The notes: a model not told the origin generated them from the letters alone. Numbered from the stretch's first letter, positions 27,366 through 37,396 are shown. The stretch is DNA of 64,000 nucleotides from Affinundibacterium flavidum (GCF_014284175.1 NZ_JACOGA010000008.1:62001-126000); one strand, 5' to 3'. Translations and numbers: made by a program.

Positions 27366-28322
27366 ATGGCACACGCTCTCGACAACATGATGGTCTTTAC
27401 CGGTAATGCCAATCCTGCTTTAGCTGCAGGTGTTGCAAAGCAACTTGGTATTCGCCTCGGTAAGGCAGACGTTTCCAAGTTTTCTGACGGCGAGGTGATG
27501 GTCGAAATCAATGAAAACGTCCGCGGTAAAGATGTTTTCGTGTTGCAATCGACTTGTGCGCCGACAAATGACAATTTAATGGAAATTATGTTGATGGTCG
27601 ACGCTCTGAAGCGCGCCTCAGCTGGCCGCATCACTGCAGCGATTCCTTACTTTGGTTATGCGCGTCAAGATCGCCGTCCACGCTCTGCTCGTGTGGCGAT
27701 TTCTGCCAAAGTAGTGGCAAATATGTTGGAAGAAGCGGGTGTTGGCCGTGTCTTGATTATGGATCTGCATGCAGATCAAATTCAGGGCTTCTTTGATATT
27801 CCAGTAGACAATATTTACGCATCACCGATTTTGTTGGGTGATCTGGTGGCGAAGAACTACGATGACTTATTAGTCGTTTCTCCTGACGTTGGTGGTGTGG
27901 TACGTGCCCGTGCTTTGGCAAAACGCCTGGGTTGCGATTTGGCGATTATTGATAAGCGCCGTCCAAAAGCCAATGTTTCCGAAGTAATGAATATTATTGG
28001 TGAAGTTGAAGGCCGTAACTGCGTAATCATGGATGACATGGTCGATACAGCAGGTACTTTGACGAAAGCTGCAGAAGTATTAAAAGAACGCGGTGCGAAA
28101 AAAGTATTGGCTTACTGTACGCACGCGGTCTTGTCTGGCCCGGCGATTGATCGTATCAACAATTCCCCGCTCGATGAGTTGGTAGTGACAGATACTATTC
28201 CTTTATCGGCTGCGGCACAGGCTTGCACTAAGATTCGTCAATTGTCTTGCGATAGTTTGCTGGCTGAGACTTTCCGCCGCATTACTAAAGGTGAGTCAGT
28301 TATTTCTTTGTTCTCTGATTAA
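27366..28322 (+). CDS. prs: Ribose-phosphate pyrophosphokinase
   Basis: Makes PRPP from ribose 5-phosphate and ATP, the precursor for nucleotides, histidine and tryptophan. 318 residues from the ATG at 27366, which has AGGTGA five bases upstream; a TTG 33 bp earlier is rejected. Motifs: [20 protein letters not shown], the [13 protein letters not shown] loop, [12 protein letters not shown], and the PRPP-binding [14 protein letters not shown]. It is separated from rplY by its own terminator. Confidence 0.97.
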   Translation: MAHALDNMMVFTGNANPALAAGVAKQLGIRLGKADVSKFSDGEVMVEINENVRGKDVFVLQSTCAPTNDNLMEIMLMVDALKRASAGRITAAIPYFGYARQDRRPRSARVAISAKVVANMLEEAGVGRVLIMDLHADQIQGFFDIPVDNIYASPILLGDLVAKNYDDLLVVSPDVGGVVRARALAKRLGCDLAIIDKRRPKANVSEVMNIIGEVEGRNCVIMDDMVDTAGTLTKAAEVLKERGAKKVLAYCTHAVLSGPAIDRINNSPLDELVVTDTIPLSAAAQACTKIRQLSCDSLLAETFRRITKGESVISLFSD

Positions 28323-28359
28323 TTTCAGTACAGTTATTGGAACAAAGATAAAGTTTTCG

Positions 28360-28395
28360 GCTTGCGAGTATTTCGATATTCGCAAGCATTTTTCA
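28360..28395 (+). terminator. Probable terminator between prs and rplY
   Basis: An 11-bp stem with one wobble, GCTTGCGAGTA (28360-28370) with TATTCGCAAGC (28377-28387), followed by ATTTTTC. Confidence 0.75.
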
Positions 28396-28444
28396 CTTTC
28401 CTGGTCGCGGGAAAGTCAACGCCGGGTTTCTCAAAAGACTCGGC
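28395..28444 (+). promoter_or_regulatory. Two consecutive hairpins in the rplY leader
   Basis: The first hairpin is ACTTTCC (28395-28401) with GGAAAGT (28410-28416). The second is GCCGGGT (28421-28427) with ACTCGGC (28438-28444), one wobble. The TTGGAGT ribosome binding site follows directly. The layout is compatible with a structured leader controlling L25 synthesis, but no known RNA family was recognised. Confidence 0.4.
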
Positions 28445-28462
28445 TTAATTTGGAGTATTAAA

Positions 28463-29050
28463 ATGAAAGTAGTCGCATTTGCACGTAAAGAACAGGGCAC
28501 CGGAGCGAGCCGCCGCCTGCGTAATGCTGGTCAAACACCAGGCATCATCTACGGTGGTACAGAGCCAGCAGTGAGCATCTCATTGGATCACAATGCATTG
28601 TTCCATGCATTGAAAAAAGAAGTTTTCCACTCTTCCATTCTCGACATGGATGTTGATGGTAAAGTTGAAAAAGTATTGTTGCGCGATTTCCAGATGCACG
28701 CGTTTAAACAATTGGTATTGCACGCTGATTTCCAACGCGTCGATGCAAACAAAAAGATCCACGTTAAAGTACCTTTGCACTTCATCAACGCTGAAGTTTC
28801 TCCAGCGGTGAAATTGTCTGCTGCAGTAATCAGCCACGTTGCTGTTGAACTCGACGTAGAATGCTTGCCAGCAGACTTGCCAGAATTCATCGAAGTTGAC
28901 TTGTCTAAAGTTGAAGCTGGTCAATCCGTACACGTATCTGCATTGAAATTGCCAAAAGGCGTTTCTGCTGTAGTACACGGTGATGACGCAACTGTTGCTA
29001 TCGCTATTAAACCAGCTGGCGCAACTTCTGCAGAAGCTGATGCAAAATAA
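28463..29050 (+). CDS. rplY: Large-subunit ribosomal protein bL25 (Ctc/TL5 type)
   Basis: Binds 5S rRNA in the large ribosomal subunit. 195 residues, the long form: an N-terminal L25 domain ([20 protein letters not shown], then GIIYGG) and a C-terminal beta domain of the Ctc/general stress type. A GGAG ribosome binding site precedes the ATG. The gene usually next in line in related genomes, pth, is absent; an ATPase gene on the opposite strand follows. Confidence 0.95.
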   Translation: MKVVAFARKEQGTGASRRLRNAGQTPGIIYGGTEPAVSISLDHNALFHALKKEVFHSSILDMDVDGKVEKVLLRDFQMHAFKQLVLHADFQRVDANKKIHVKVPLHFINAEVSPAVKLSAAVISHVAVELDVECLPADLPEFIEVDLSKVEAGQSVHVSALKLPKGVSAVVHGDDATVAIAIKPAGATSAEADAK

Positions 29051-29071
29051 TTGCAATATAGTTTAAGAGAC

Positions 29072-29099
29072 TAGTTTCTAGTTCTTAGTTTCTAGCTCT
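29072..29099. repeat. 14-bp tandem duplication after rplY
   Basis: TAGTTTCTAGTTCT (29072-29085) and TAGTTTCTAGCTCT (29086-29099), 13 of 14 identical, between the rplY stop and its terminator. Confidence 0.85.
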
Positions 29100-29108
29100 T
29101 AAATTGAA

Positions 29109-29137
29109 AAGCCACCCTCGCAGGTGGCTTTTTTTTT
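29109..29137 (+). terminator. Rho-independent terminator of rplY
   Basis: Stem AAGCCACC (29109-29116) with GGTGGCTT (29123-29130), a 6-nt loop, then a run of T residues to 29137. Confidence 0.92.
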
Positions 29138-29171
29138 GCCCAATTTCAGGGCAGTCATTCGCGGTATTTCT

Positions 29172-31601
29172 TCAAATACAAACCATACGAATTTCCGCTA
29201 AATCGGTAGTGCCTTGCAAGACTTTTTCAATCGCATCTTGTCGCAAAGTCTTCATTCCCTCTTTCACCGCTAATTTAAAAATCTCTGAACTGCTGGCACC
29301 AGAGGTAATTAAGCGCCGGGTCTCGGCACTCATCACCAATAACTCATGAATACCCATACGACCTTTATAGCCAGTGCCATGGCAAGCGGCACATCCTAGA
29401 CCACGACGACCATAGATATGCGCATTGTCGCCAAACTCTGATTGCCAGCGGGTTATCATCTTTTGCCGTTCTTGCTTGCTCAAAGATTTCTCCACCGTAT
29501 TCAGCGTATATTCATTGACCAATTGCTCCAGATCGTCAGGTGTGAATTCAAAACGCTCTGCACATTCAGTGCATACGCGCCGCGCCAATCGTTGCGATAA
29601 GATCGCCTGTGTCGCATCCGCCAGATTAAATGCCGCCACTTCCAAATCCATCATACGCATCAAGGTTTCTGACGCAGAATTAGTATGCAAAGTTGAAAGC
29701 ACCAGATGTCCAGTCATTGACGCTTCCACCGCTACTTTTGCTGTCTCTGAATCCCGAATTTCACCGACCATGATGACATCTGGATCGGCCCTCAAGAATG
29801 AACGTAAGGCCTTTGCAAAAGTCCATCCTATCTTAGGCAAGACCTGCACTTGCGAAATATTTTTTTGTACGATCTCGACCGGATCTTCAGCCGTCCAGAT
29901 CTTCTTGTCACTGCTATTTAATTCGCGCAAGACCGAATGCAGCGTTGTGGTTTTACCGCTGCCCGTCGGACCACATACCAAGATCAAACCGTGCGGCTTA
30001 TTGATCTGCAGCTTAAATTTCTCCAGTGAATCTGGATGCATGCCAATTTTTGAAAGGGGTAATGGTTTTCCAGCGCCAAGTATCCTGACGGTGACCACCT
30101 CCAATGCATTCGAGGTGGGAATACTCGACACTCTGAGATCAAGTTTCTTATTCGCATAACCAAAGGTGATCTTGCCATCCTGAGCTTTTCTTTTTTCAGA
30201 AATATCCAATGAGGCCATAATCTTGATACGCGACACCACAGCAGGATGGAAGTTAATTGGATAGGTCGCACTGACCTCTAATTTGCCATCTTTACGAAAA
30301 CGAATTTGCGAATTTCTAGTGCGCGGAAATGCTTCAAAATGAATATCAGAAGCACCAAAACGTACTGCATCATTAATCGTTTTATTAATGAGGCCTATAA
30401 CAGTTTCGTCGTTCTCATCGATTTTTTTCAGCAATGGACTTTCACTTGCCTGAGTCGAAAAATCATCATTTTGCTCATCCAAATCATCATCTTCTGATTG
30501 ATTGTCGGCATAAGCCGATAAATCTGGCCTTTCGATTCCATTGAGCCCTTCGGTTTTTTGTTTTCTACCATTCAATTCGCTCGGCATCGTCGCACCATTG
30601 CTGGCGGCACGATTGTCTTTTTTTGCACCATTCAGTTCAGTATGATTCACGACTCCGCGCTTCGATTCGGTGTAGCTACTCAGCGCGGCATTGATCTGCT
30701 CGTTACTAGAATACACAAGGATGGCACGATATCCAGACAAAAATGAAAAGTAGCGCTGCACCTCAGAATCAAAGGGATTTTCGACCGCCACCACGATACG
30801 ATTATCAAATATCGTAATCGGCATCGCGTGTTTCGCGTGAGCGATCTTGAGTGGGATCAAGCGTACCGCTTCTGGTGAAATTTCCAGGTTCGAAACATCG
30901 ACAATAGGAATTCCGCGTTGCCGACTGAGCGCCCAATTTAGCTGAGCCTCATTGATGCTGTGATCCGCGATTAATATCTCGCCTAACAAATGCCTGGTGC
31001 GCAACTTACTTTGCAAATTAAGTGCTTCAGCGAGTGCTGTGTCACTCAGAATGCCATTCTCCACGAAATACTGGCCTAGCAATTCCCGCTTGGCGCCTTT
31101 CGGATAAGCATTGTTTTCCATCATAGAGACATTGTTGCGTAAAGTCTGATGTGAATCGACTTCGTGCTGATGCTTCTTTTCATTGAAAACGCGTTCTTTT
31201 AACTTGCCTTGAATTTCAGAAAATCCAGCGACCTCAACCTCCTTGTCCACACCACTCACAATTTCTTGTATGTGCCCACGTATCTCTTCAATTTTATTTT
31301 TGCTAATCGGGTCGTTACGGTTAACCGCGAACTGAGGATGACTAAATTCAAAAATGTTTTTAATAAAAACAATTTCATCTAAGACATCGGTAGGAAAACC
31401 CTGTCTGCCGGGTCGTTCAGAAAACAAAAGGCTATCTAAGTAATGCAAACAATCGATACTGCCCCAGGTACTGTCAATGATCGTCACAATGCGCGGATAT
31501 TGGGTGGCTAATTGTTTGACCTCAACACCGTAAAGAGCAAGTGCCCTGCTGACATTGGGGAAAGTGGCGCCAGACGCCTGTGCTTGCGTTACGTTATTCA
31601 T
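29172..31601 (-). CDS. GspE/PilB-type secretion ATPase with MshEN-like N-terminal motifs
   Basis: About 809 residues from the ATG at 31601; the earlier in-frame starts give an unlikely N-terminus. Residues 1-150 match nothing recognised. Residues 172-228 carry two tandem 24-residue motifs (LLGQYFVENGILSDTALAEA and LLGEILIADHSINEAQLNWA), the pattern that binds cyclic-di-GMP in MshEN domains. An acidic Ser/Asn-rich linker (about 320-390) leads to the ATPase: Walker A GPTGSGKT (544-551), Asp box, Walker B DVIMVGEIRD, His box STLHTNSA, and the zinc-binding CTEC (677-680) and CAACHGTG (737-744). Such ATPases power type II secretion or type IV pilus extension. No gsp or pil genes adjoin, so it must serve a machine encoded elsewhere. 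Confidence 0.88.
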   Translation of the reverse strand: MNNVTQAQASGATFPNVSRALALYGVEVKQLATQYPRIVTIIDSTWGSIDCLHYLDSLLFSERPGRQGFPTDVLDEIVFIKNIFEFSHPQFAVNRNDPISKNKIEEIRGHIQEIVSGVDKEVEVAGFSEIQGKLKERVFNEKKHQHEVDSHQTLRNNVSMMENNAYPKGAKRELLGQYFVENGILSDTALAEALNLQSKLRTRHLLGEILIADHSINEAQLNWALSRQRGIPIVDVSNLEISPEAVRLIPLKIAHAKHAMPITIFDNRIVVAVENPFDSEVQRYFSFLSGYRAILVYSSNEQINAALSSYTESKRGVVNHTELNGAKKDNRAASNGATMPSELNGRKQKTEGLNGIERPDLSAYADNQSEDDDLDEQNDDFSTQASESPLLKKIDENDETVIGLINKTINDAVRFGASDIHFEAFPRTRNSQIRFRKDGKLEVSATYPINFHPAVVSRIKIMASLDISEKRKAQDGKITFGYANKKLDLRVSSIPTSNALEVVTVRILGAGKPLPLSKIGMHPDSLEKFKLQINKPHGLILVCGPTGSGKTTTLHSVLRELNSSDKKIWTAEDPVEIVQKNISQVQVLPKIGWTFAKALRSFLRADPDVIMVGEIRDSETAKVAVEASMTGHLVLSTLHTNSASETLMRMMDLEVAAFNLADATQAILSQRLARRVCTECAERFEFTPDDLEQLVNEYTLNTVEKSLSKQERQKMITRWQSEFGDNAHIYGRRGLGCAACHGTGYKGRMGIHELLVMSAETRRLITSGASSSEIFKLAVKEGMKTLRQDAIEKVLQGTTDLAEIRMVCI

Positions 31602-31899
31602 AGCATTTTCTTTCAAAAAGAACATGTAACAACGATGCGACATGAGACTAATTGTAGTTTCCAAAAGGGAAAATACCAATGTCGATAGATAAAAAAAGCA
31701 AGTTAGCAGAAGGAAATGTTTGTAAGCATTGAATGAATCTGATGTTCACCTGAGTCACAAGTCGGAATCAAGTCTCGACTTATGTCGCATAGTTAGCGAC
31801 AATCAAGTTTCTGCAAAGTAAAAATTTTTACAAAAAGCTTGACCTGATGTGTACCTAATGTGCTTCTGGTCAAACTTGCCTCGAATAAGGAAGCTCGCT

Positions 31900-33651
31900 G
31901 TGTTTTCATTCAAAAAAGTCCATCTCGCTCTAATCACGACCGTCTTCACTGTTTCACAAATTGCATATTCACCGCTCAGTCTTGCACAAGGCACTGGCGC
32001 ACAGATTCAATATGACACCAGTTACGATATTCTCAGCCCAGTGCGTGCCAAGAATGGCGTTGTATCAAGTGAACAAGGATTGGCCAGCCAAGTTGGGCTG
32101 GATGTCTTAAAGCGTGGTGGCAATGCGGTCGATGCCGCCGTGGCGGTTGGCTTTGCGTTAGCTGTGGTGTTACCACATGCTGGCAACATTGGCGGCGGTG
32201 GTTTTATGCTGATCCATGATGCTAAGAGTGGGAAAGACATCGCTTTGGATTTTCGTGAGCTAGCACCTGCTTTGGCACATCGCGATATGTTTTTAGACGC
32301 GAATGGTGAGATCGTTCCGCGCCGCTCAACCTCAACGCACCTAGCGGTAGGCGTACCCGGCACAGTTGCAGGTTTAGACTTAGCTTTACGAAAATACGGC
32401 ACGATGTCATTGAAAGACTTGATTGCACCGTCTATCAAACTAGCTGAGCAAGGCGTTGAAGTCACACCGTATTTGGCGCAATTACTAGAAGCAAGTCGGA
32501 ATCAACTCGGCAAATGGGCTTCTAGCCGAGCGATTTTTTTCAGCGGCGAGCGCCCTTTGCGGGCAGGTGAAAAACTCGTACAGAAAGACCTGGCACAGTC
32601 TTTACGCTTGATTGCTGAACAAGGGCCGAAGGCGTTTTATGAAGGCGCAATCGCACAAAAAATCGTCGCTGAAATGAAAAATCACGGTGGTCTGATTAGC
32701 ACTGAAGATATGAAAAATTATCAGGCTGTTGAGCGCACTGCGGTCACCGGCAACTATCGCGGATACCAAGTCGTATCGATGCCGCCACCAAGCTCCGGCG
32801 GTGTACACATCATCCAAATGCTGAATATGTTGGAACACTTCCCACTCGCCAAGCTCGGGGTAAATAGCGCACAGACGATTCATAACATGACGGAAGTGAT
32901 GAAGTTAGCCTACGCAGATCGCGCTGAGTATTTGGGCGACCCTGATTTTGTGAAAGTGCCAGTCGCTGGTTTAACCTCTAAGAAATATGCGGATGAATTG
33001 GTGAGAAAAATTGATCCAAATCGTGCCACACCATCCGCGCAAATCAAACCAGGTAAGCCCGTGCCTTATGAGAGCGACCAAACCACGCACTACTCCGTGG
33101 TCGACAAATTTGGCAATGTCGTCGCGACCACCTATACCTTAAATCTGTTATTCGGCAGCGGCATCGTTGCGACCGGTACCGGTATCACATTGAACAATGA
33201 AATGGATGATTTCTCGGTCAAAGCTGGCGTACCAAATGCATTTGGATTAATCGGCGGCGCAGCCAATGCCGTCGCGGCCAAGAAACGCCCACTTAGTTCG
33301 ATGACACCGACCATGGTATTGAAAGATGGGAAGCCTTTCCTCGTCACCGGCAGTCCGGGCGGTAGCCGGATCATCACCACCACACTACAAATTATTTTGA
33401 ACGTGATTGACCATCAACTCAATGCCGCGGAAGCGACGATCACACCGCGCATACACCACCAGTGGGAGCCGGATATGATACGTCTGGAGCGCGGCTTCAA
33501 TGTCGATACGCTGGAACTACTAAAACAGAAAGGTCATCAATTCAAGCTTGGTCCTTCTATGGGTAGAACCCAAACGATTAAAATCACACCAGAAGGCTTT
33601 GAAGCCTTTGCCGATCCACGTAATCCAGATGGTCGCGCACTCGGCTACTAG
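31900..33651 (+). CDS. ggt: Gamma-glutamyltransferase
   Basis: A periplasmic N-terminal-nucleophile enzyme that cleaves the gamma-glutamyl bond of glutathione and transfers the glutamyl group. The GTG at 31900 is the best start: AAGGAAG lies six bases upstream and the product begins with a clean signal peptide (FSFKKVHLALITTVFTVSQ, ending SLAQ). GTG 31849 and ATG 31858 upstream lack ribosome binding sites. About 583 residues. The autoprocessing and catalytic threonine is in SDQTTHYSVVD; the substrate-binding region GGGGFMLIHD and SSMTPTMV...SPGGSRI are conserved. A terminator follows. Confidence 0.93.
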   Translation: MFSFKKVHLALITTVFTVSQIAYSPLSLAQGTGAQIQYDTSYDILSPVRAKNGVVSSEQGLASQVGLDVLKRGGNAVDAAVAVGFALAVVLPHAGNIGGGGFMLIHDAKSGKDIALDFRELAPALAHRDMFLDANGEIVPRRSTSTHLAVGVPGTVAGLDLALRKYGTMSLKDLIAPSIKLAEQGVEVTPYLAQLLEASRNQLGKWASSRAIFFSGERPLRAGEKLVQKDLAQSLRLIAEQGPKAFYEGAIAQKIVAEMKNHGGLISTEDMKNYQAVERTAVTGNYRGYQVVSMPPPSSGGVHIIQMLNMLEHFPLAKLGVNSAQTIHNMTEVMKLAYADRAEYLGDPDFVKVPVAGLTSKKYADELVRKIDPNRATPSAQIKPGKPVPYESDQTTHYSVVDKFGNVVATTYTLNLLFGSGIVATGTGITLNNEMDDFSVKAGVPNAFGLIGGAANAVAAKKRPLSSMTPTMVLKDGKPFLVTGSPGGSRIITTTLQIILNVIDHQLNAAEATITPRIHHQWEPDMIRLERGFNVDTLELLKQKGHQFKLGPSMGRTQTIKITPEGFEAFADPRNPDGRALGY

Positions 33652-33681
33652 CCTAAGAAAATCAAGATCCACACACGCGAT

Positions 33682-33709
33682 AGCCCGGATCATTCATCCG
33701 GGCTTTTTC
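33682..33709 (+). terminator. Rho-independent terminator of ggt
   Basis: Stem AGCCCGGAT (33682-33690) with ATCCGGGCT (33696-33704), a 5-nt loop, then TTTT. Confidence 0.92.
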
Positions 33710-33824
33710 ATCTGTGATGTTTGCGCCTATTTTGTGCATTAGCAGCAAAAACTTAATCCACATCAAATTTCCTTTTATTGCTTGACCTAAAATAAGTTTT
33801 TAGTGACCTATAACGGGAGTCTGT

Positions 33825-34613
33825 GTGGCAATTGAACTATTTAGTAATGGCAAACATCGTTGCATCATGTTCAATGATCTGGTGACTGACAGCAGTGAAG
33901 AAGCCGTGCAAGCCAATCAGTTCCTGATCGTTTCACATGATCAGGGTGCCCTGATCGACCCGTCAGGCAACATTACCTACAACGCATTGACGCTGGCAAT
34001 GCAGAAATACCTGCCCAAGAAAAATCTGGCATTCCTATTCGCTTCACATCAGGACCCCGACATTATCGGTGCGCTCGACAAATGGTTATACAGCACAGAT
34101 TGCCATTTATATGTATCGCAATTGTGGTCGCGCTTTGTGCCGCATTTTTGCAATCTGAACCGAGCCGATGGACGCATTATTGGTATTCCAGATGAAGGGT
34201 TGCCGATTCCCATGCTGGGCTCAACGCTGTATGCGATTCCCGCCCACTTCTTACATGCAGAAGGCAACTTCCAATTTTACGACAGCACCTCGAAGATTTT
34301 ATTCTCTGGAGATATGGGCGCCTCACTGGTTGACGCAAAAAGCATCAGTACACCAATCACGACCAAGGCCGAATTCTACGATCAACTCCACACCATGAGC
34401 AGCTTTCACAAACGCTATATGGTTTCAAATAAAGTATGTCGCTTTTGGGTGAATATGGTGCGCCAGATGGATATCGACATGCTAGTGCCACAACATGGAC
34501 GCTATATGCAAGGCGAGGCAATCGCTTGCTTCTTGGATTGGATAGAAAACCTGCAATGCGGTATAGATTTATTCACGCAAGAGCATTATCGCTTTCGCCC
34601 GCTCTTAGGCTAA
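33825..34613 (+). CDS. Metallo-beta-lactamase-fold protein of the ODP (oxygen-binding diiron) type
   Basis: 262 residues, cytoplasmic. The metal-binding series is SHQDPD (74-79), HFLHAEGNF (about 140-148), SGDMGA (about 160-165) and PQHGR (about 222-226). This is the pattern of stand-alone flavodiiron-like MBL domains, which bind a diiron site and act as oxygen sensors or carriers in some bacteria. There is no flavodoxin or rubredoxin domain. It starts with GTG; GGGAG lies five bases upstream. No regulatory or chemotaxis gene adjoins to show its partner. Confidence 0.8.
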   Translation: MAIELFSNGKHRCIMFNDLVTDSSEEAVQANQFLIVSHDQGALIDPSGNITYNALTLAMQKYLPKKNLAFLFASHQDPDIIGALDKWLYSTDCHLYVSQLWSRFVPHFCNLNRADGRIIGIPDEGLPIPMLGSTLYAIPAHFLHAEGNFQFYDSTSKILFSGDMGASLVDAKSISTPITTKAEFYDQLHTMSSFHKRYMVSNKVCRFWVNMVRQMDIDMLVPQHGRYMQGEAIACFLDWIENLQCGIDLFTQEHYRFRPLLG

Positions 34614-34795
34614 TTACCAAACTCAACAACGCTGCAGTAAGCTATGCCACACAATCATGGAGACATTGTGTGCGAAGCGCTGTGAACGCAAAATAAACCT
34701 CAAACGCACCACAAATCTCATTCCTGGTTAATAAAGCGCTTGGCGTGAGCAGCTCAAAACTCTACACTGCGATCTTTATCCGTCGGAATCGCAAG

Positions 34796-36451
34796 GTGAA
34801 AATTTCTATCGGTTGGCGTCTATTTTTTGCCGTGCTGCTATCGCTGATCACGATAGTCGCCGCCGCACTATTTTTGATGCGTGAAAAAGTCAGTAATAGT
34901 TTTGCCGACTATGCGCTTAAGATTGAACTGGATAGATTACAAGAAGTTGGCGACGCCATACAAGAACAGTACGCGCAACATGGGGATTGGTCTTTCTTAC
35001 CGAAAGATACACAGAAAAAACAAAGTTGGATCAATCAAGAGTTACTTCGACTATATCAAATCAAGACAAATCCACAGCTCTCCAGTCAAGAGCACCCGAT
35101 TGAAAAAATTGCACGAGTGGTCATCGCTGCACCCGTTGCCCCGGCCGCACCCGCCACGCCTTCCGCACCGGCAAGCCCCGCAAAAGCTGCAGCGGTAACT
35201 GAATCAAGCGTCGCCAAGAAATCGATATTACCGCCACTGCCGCCTCCACCTCCGCTACCACCACCGCCGCCCTTGGAACTACCGGCAGCGCCATCCAGTA
35301 TCGATCTCCCTCCCGAGCCTGATCTTGCTGGTGAGACTGAAGTTGAACCAGAATTTCAGAGCTTGAATAGCCGTATCAGCTTAATCAATACTGCCCAACA
35401 ATATTTAGCAGGACGAGTACCGGATCAAAGTCCAAGTGGCCAGCGCCCACTAATTCACCAAGGCAAAATCATTGGGTATTTGAAGGTACAAAAATCGCGT
35501 GTACCGAGTGATGCAATGTCAAAAGATTTTCTACAGGAGCAAGCCGATACCATCGCGATTATTATCGTCATCAGTATCAGCCTAAGTGCATTGGCATCAT
35601 TACTGTTAGCCTTGCATTTCCGCCGACCTATTCATCGTTTGGTCGACGGCGCACGTGCTTTAGCGGACGGCCATTTTGATACGCGTTTAAATACACAACG
35701 CAGTGATGAACTAGGCGAGCTGGCGCAAAGTTTTAATCAACTGGCAGAAAAACTCGCGCAAGCGGAACAGAGCCGACGTCAATGGGTAGCGGATACGTCA
35801 CATGAATTACGTACACCGATTTCTGTCTTACGCGCGCAATTGGAAGCACTGCAAGACGGCATACGCAGTGCCACCCCTGAAAACATCGCCTTGATGTTGC
35901 GTCAGGTTCTATCGCTGAACAAATTAATTGATGAACTATATGCACTTTCCAAAGCCGACGTTGGCGCTTTGGAATACCAAATGCAAACAATCGCACTAGC
36001 AACTTTAATTCAGGAAGAAGCAGATAATTTTCATGAAAAAATTCTCGCCGCCAATCTGCAGTTGCAACTCGATCTGATATCTCACATTCATGCAAGCGAC
36101 ATCCATGGCGACAGTGAGCGCCTGCGTCAGGTTTTGCATAATTTATTTGAAAACTCATTACGCTATACCGATGCTGGCGGACACATTCGCATCAGCCTAT
36201 ACCAGCAAGGACAACAATTAGCATTATTGTGGGAAGATAGCTCGCCAGCAGTGCCTGCCGATGCATTACAGAGATTGGGTGAACGCTTCTTTCGCGTCGA
36301 CAATTCACGCAATCGCGCTTTCGGCGGCTCGGGTTTGGGACTCGCTTTATGTCGCCGTATTTTGGAAGCACATCAAGCCAGTATCAGTTTTGCGCCATCC
36401 ACATTGGGCGGCTTAGCAATCACCATCGTTTTCAATCGCACTGCAAATTGA
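34796..36451 (+). CDS. BaeS-like sensor histidine kinase with a polyproline periplasmic insert
   Basis: An inner-membrane sensor kinase of about 551 residues from the GTG at 34796, which has GGAA upstream and gives MKISIGWRLFFAVLL; an in-frame GTG at 34745 adds 17 residues. Order (numbered from 34745): TM1 at 25-45, a large periplasmic region at 46-268, TM2 at 269-290, HAMP at about 291-345, HisKA with His353 in DTSHELRTP, and HATPase with HNLFENSLRYTD and GGSGLGLAL. The periplasmic part is longer than in BaeS and contains an Ala/Pro tract (130-147) and a near-continuous polyproline tract (162-177, LPPLPPPPPLPPPPPL), then an acidic stretch. It is followed by its response regulator and by a small exported polyproline protein. 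Confidence 0.88.
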   Translation: MKISIGWRLFFAVLLSLITIVAAALFLMREKVSNSFADYALKIELDRLQEVGDAIQEQYAQHGDWSFLPKDTQKKQSWINQELLRLYQIKTNPQLSSQEHPIEKIARVVIAAPVAPAAPATPSAPASPAKAAAVTESSVAKKSILPPLPPPPPLPPPPPLELPAAPSSIDLPPEPDLAGETEVEPEFQSLNSRISLINTAQQYLAGRVPDQSPSGQRPLIHQGKIIGYLKVQKSRVPSDAMSKDFLQEQADTIAIIIVISISLSALASLLLALHFRRPIHRLVDGARALADGHFDTRLNTQRSDELGELAQSFNQLAEKLAQAEQSRRQWVADTSHELRTPISVLRAQLEALQDGIRSATPENIALMLRQVLSLNKLIDELYALSKADVGALEYQMQTIALATLIQEEADNFHEKILAANLQLQLDLISHIHASDIHGDSERLRQVLHNLFENSLRYTDAGGHIRISLYQQGQQLALLWEDSSPAVPADALQRLGERFFRVDNSRNRAFGGSGLGLALCRRILEAHQASISFAPSTLGGLAITIVFNRTAN

Positions 36452-36484
36452 TTTTATATTTCCCATCACAATGACCGTCTATTT

Positions 36485-37270
36485 ATGGCAATGACACACA
36501 CACCGACTGACATTCTCATCATCGAAGACGAACCCGATCTGGCATCCTTGATTGCAGACTATGCAACAGCCTCCGGTTATCAGCCCCAAATCATAGCTAA
36601 CGGCCGCATAGCGCTAGAGCACATACAGCGTCAAGCTCCTGACCTGATCGTGCTCGATCTGATGCTACCCGGATTAGATGGCATTAGTTTGTGTCGGGCA
36701 GTGCGTGAATTTTCTCAAGTACCTATCATCATGGTGACAGCCAAAGTGGAAGAAATTGACCGCCTGCTTGGTCTGGAAATCGGTGCGGATGATTACTTAT
36801 GCAAACCCTTTAGTCCGCGCGAATTGATGGCGCGCATCAAGGTGATTTTACGTCGTAGTCAAAATGTAGCCCAGGTAGATGAGGCAACGCTTAGTTCAGC
36901 AGATAGTTCAACACATAAGCCAATCAATCACAGCAAAGTCAGTGCCCAAGTTGATGTAGAGGGATTCAAAATTTACGTACATCAGCAAGCACTCGAATTG
37001 ACTCGCAGCGAATTTGTTTTACTGCGTCATTTTATTGAACATCCGGGACAAGTATTTTCACGCTCGCAATTACTTGATTTTGTTGTGCAAGATAATTTGG
37101 ACGTGACCGACCGGGCGATCGATAGTCATATCAAGAACCTGCGTAAAAAAATCAATCAAGTACTACCTGATTGCAATCCTATTCATGCAATTTATGGACT
37201 GGGTTATCGCTTTGATGGTTTCGACAGTTTTAAAGATATTGAGACATCAGCGACGAAACTATCTAACTAA
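36485..37270 (+). CDS. OmpR-family response regulator (BaeR-like)
   Basis: 261 residues. The receiver domain has the acidic pocket IIEDEPD (13-19) and the phospho-acceptor Asp58 in LIVLDLMLPG, with the conserved Thr (VTAK) and Lys (CKPFSPRE). A longer-than-usual linker (about 128-155) leads to a winged-helix DNA-binding domain (LTRSEFVLLRHFIEHPGQVF and VTDRAIDSHIKNLRKKI). It lies 33 bp after the sensor kinase gene, in kinase-then-regulator order as in E. coli baeSR. Its targets are unknown; the next genes are candidates. Confidence 0.92.
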   Translation: MAMTHTPTDILIIEDEPDLASLIADYATASGYQPQIIANGRIALEHIQRQAPDLIVLDLMLPGLDGISLCRAVREFSQVPIIMVTAKVEEIDRLLGLEIGADDYLCKPFSPRELMARIKVILRRSQNVAQVDEATLSSADSSTHKPINHSKVSAQVDVEGFKIYVHQQALELTRSEFVLLRHFIEHPGQVFSRSQLLDFVVQDNLDVTDRAIDSHIKNLRKKINQVLPDCNPIHAIYGLGYRFDGFDSFKDIETSATKLSN

Positions 37271-37396
37271 CAATATTCGACATCTAATTTTTAACATTCG
37301 TTGCTCATTATTTCTCCACAATTACACGGCATCATGAATTCGTTGGCAAGCTAACCATGCTAACTAAGTGAACCAAGTAATCAATCAGGAGAAATA

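Noticed and set aside
28580-29056. Long antisense open frame within rplY
   Set aside because: Its composition is the mirror of a strongly coding frame on the plus strand; rplY is unambiguous.
34668-34745. A terminator at CACAATCATGGAGACATTGTG upstream of the sensor kinase
   Set aside because: The stem is only six base pairs, is AT-rich and has no following T-run.
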